From positions 1 through 38,004 of the IMG/VR virus record IMGVR_UViG_3300010150_000052: DNA of 38,004 nt; one strand, 5' to 3'. The notes below the pieces were generated by a model. That model saw only the letters and a list, made by a program, of their open reading frames with translations, searched no databases and was not told the DNA's origin. Shown one piece after another: positions 37,392 to 38,004 of this stretch. The stretch's first letter is position 1. Every line of letters starts with the position of its first letter. This DNA comes from a virus. Position numbers and translations under genes: made by a program.

Positions 37392-38004
37392 TTTGACCGC
37401 CATCCAAGACATGTTGAGCAATCACCCGCTTCTTAAAACAAACATACGCGGTCCCTCCTTCGGAGACGCTCCCGCACCCACTTCTCAAGGGGAAGGGGAA
37501 GCGAACGCTAACCCTACACCTGCGCGTCCGAATCAAATCGAAGAGGCTGAGGAAGAGAAAAAGATGCGAGGGATGATTAACCAACAACTAAAGCAGTCAC
37601 TTCCCGACGGTGGATGGTTCCAATCTATGTTTGGTCGTGGGGCTGGTGATTTAGTCAAAGACTTGAGAATGGCTCGCCGTCAAAATAAAGATATGCGTGA
37701 CGCTATCGACCACGCTATCGACGCTATCCGAATTGCAAAGAAACAAGAGGTCGAGGCTACGCTACAATCAATTGATTGGATTGGTAAGCATGAGAATACT
37801 GTTCGCAACTTAGGCATAAATGAACGAGATTTGCAAGCGTTGAGAAAACACGGTAGTTCGCGAGAGTATTCTCTTCGGCGCGCGTGCGTACAGTGGGAGA
37901 AGGCAAACGATGCCATAACTAAATTGTTGCTCATTGATGGAAATTTCAATGATGAGCAAAGAGCAATATGGAAACAGGCTCAGCAACTCAAAAAAGATGC
38001 AAAG
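37378..38004 (+). CDS. Helical hypothetical protein, cut by window edge
   Basis: ATG at 37378 follows GAGGTGATG. The frame is open for 209 codons to the end of the window with no stop. It starts MSAIDLTAIQDMLSNHPLLK, has a Pro/Ala linker (APAPTSQGEGEANANPTPAR), then long helices (DAIDHAIDAIRIAKKQEVEA onward) with no recognised family. The gene continues beyond the window. Confidence 0.6.
   Translation, partial: MSAIDLTAIQDMLSNHPLLKTNIRGPSFGDAPAPTSQGEGEANANPTPARPNQIEEAEEEKKMRGMINQQLKQSLPDGGWFQSMFGRGAGDLVKDLRMARRQNKDMRDAIDHAIDAIRIAKKQEVEATLQSIDWIGKHENTVRNLGINERDLQALRKHGSSREYSLRRACVQWEKANDAITKLLLIDGNFNDEQRAIWKQAQQLKKDAK

Overview
The window looks like part of a dsDNA tailed-virus genome (free virus or provirus) from an uncultivated, probably aquatic prokaryote. 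The firmest evidence is a large terminase subunit (34792-36192) with Walker A, Walker B and RNase H-like nuclease motifs. It sits at the end of a rightward block of virion-type genes and is followed by small basic and Cys-rich proteins of kinds I associate with marine phages. The host is unsettled. Candidate TATA-like boxes, a kink-turn-like RNA hairpin and an Arf-like GTPase lean towards an archaeal host, but none is decisive; the GGAGG/GGTGA ribosome binding sites fit both domains. I see no DNA polymerase, integrase, recognisable major capsid, portal or tail gene.

Layout: positions 1-18433 are transcribed leftward. This arm is about 38 tightly packed, mostly short genes, probably early or accessory. 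It includes an SNF2-type helicase (453-2423), a second SF2 helicase (14639-16192), a DUF932-like protein (8692-10716), a SAP-domain-like protein (12285-12767), several zinc-ribbon proteins, a tRNA-Thr(GGT) and a 368-residue acidic protein. Most neighbours overlap by 4 bases (ATGA, GTGA or TTGA), and the ribosome binding site of each gene encodes the end of the previous one, giving recurrent GEEE/SEEE termini. Positions 18434-18882 are a GC-rich, hairpin-rich divergent region, a candidate origin, regulatory region or structured RNA. Positions 18883-38004 are transcribed rightward: a giant 2304-residue protein, a membrane-protein/Arf-like-GTPase cluster (25938-29143), DNA-binding and disordered virion-type proteins, terminase, then basic and Cys-rich small proteins. 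One gene (29054-29431) runs against this block.

Two things stand out. First, a short acidic motif, roughly [FY]-x-E-[ED]-[ED]-D/I-x-P, recurs about a dozen times in five otherwise unrelated proteins on both arms. It resembles the acidic-hydrophobic tip of bacterial SSB proteins and may mark clients of one common partner. Second, an Arf-like GTPase with a hydrophobic N-terminal helix is encoded among small membrane proteins in the late block, which suggests a virus-encoded membrane-associated switch. Two hairpin-rich noncoding regions (16900-17190 and 18490-18780) share an identical 15-base hairpin, and one contains a kink-turn-like element.
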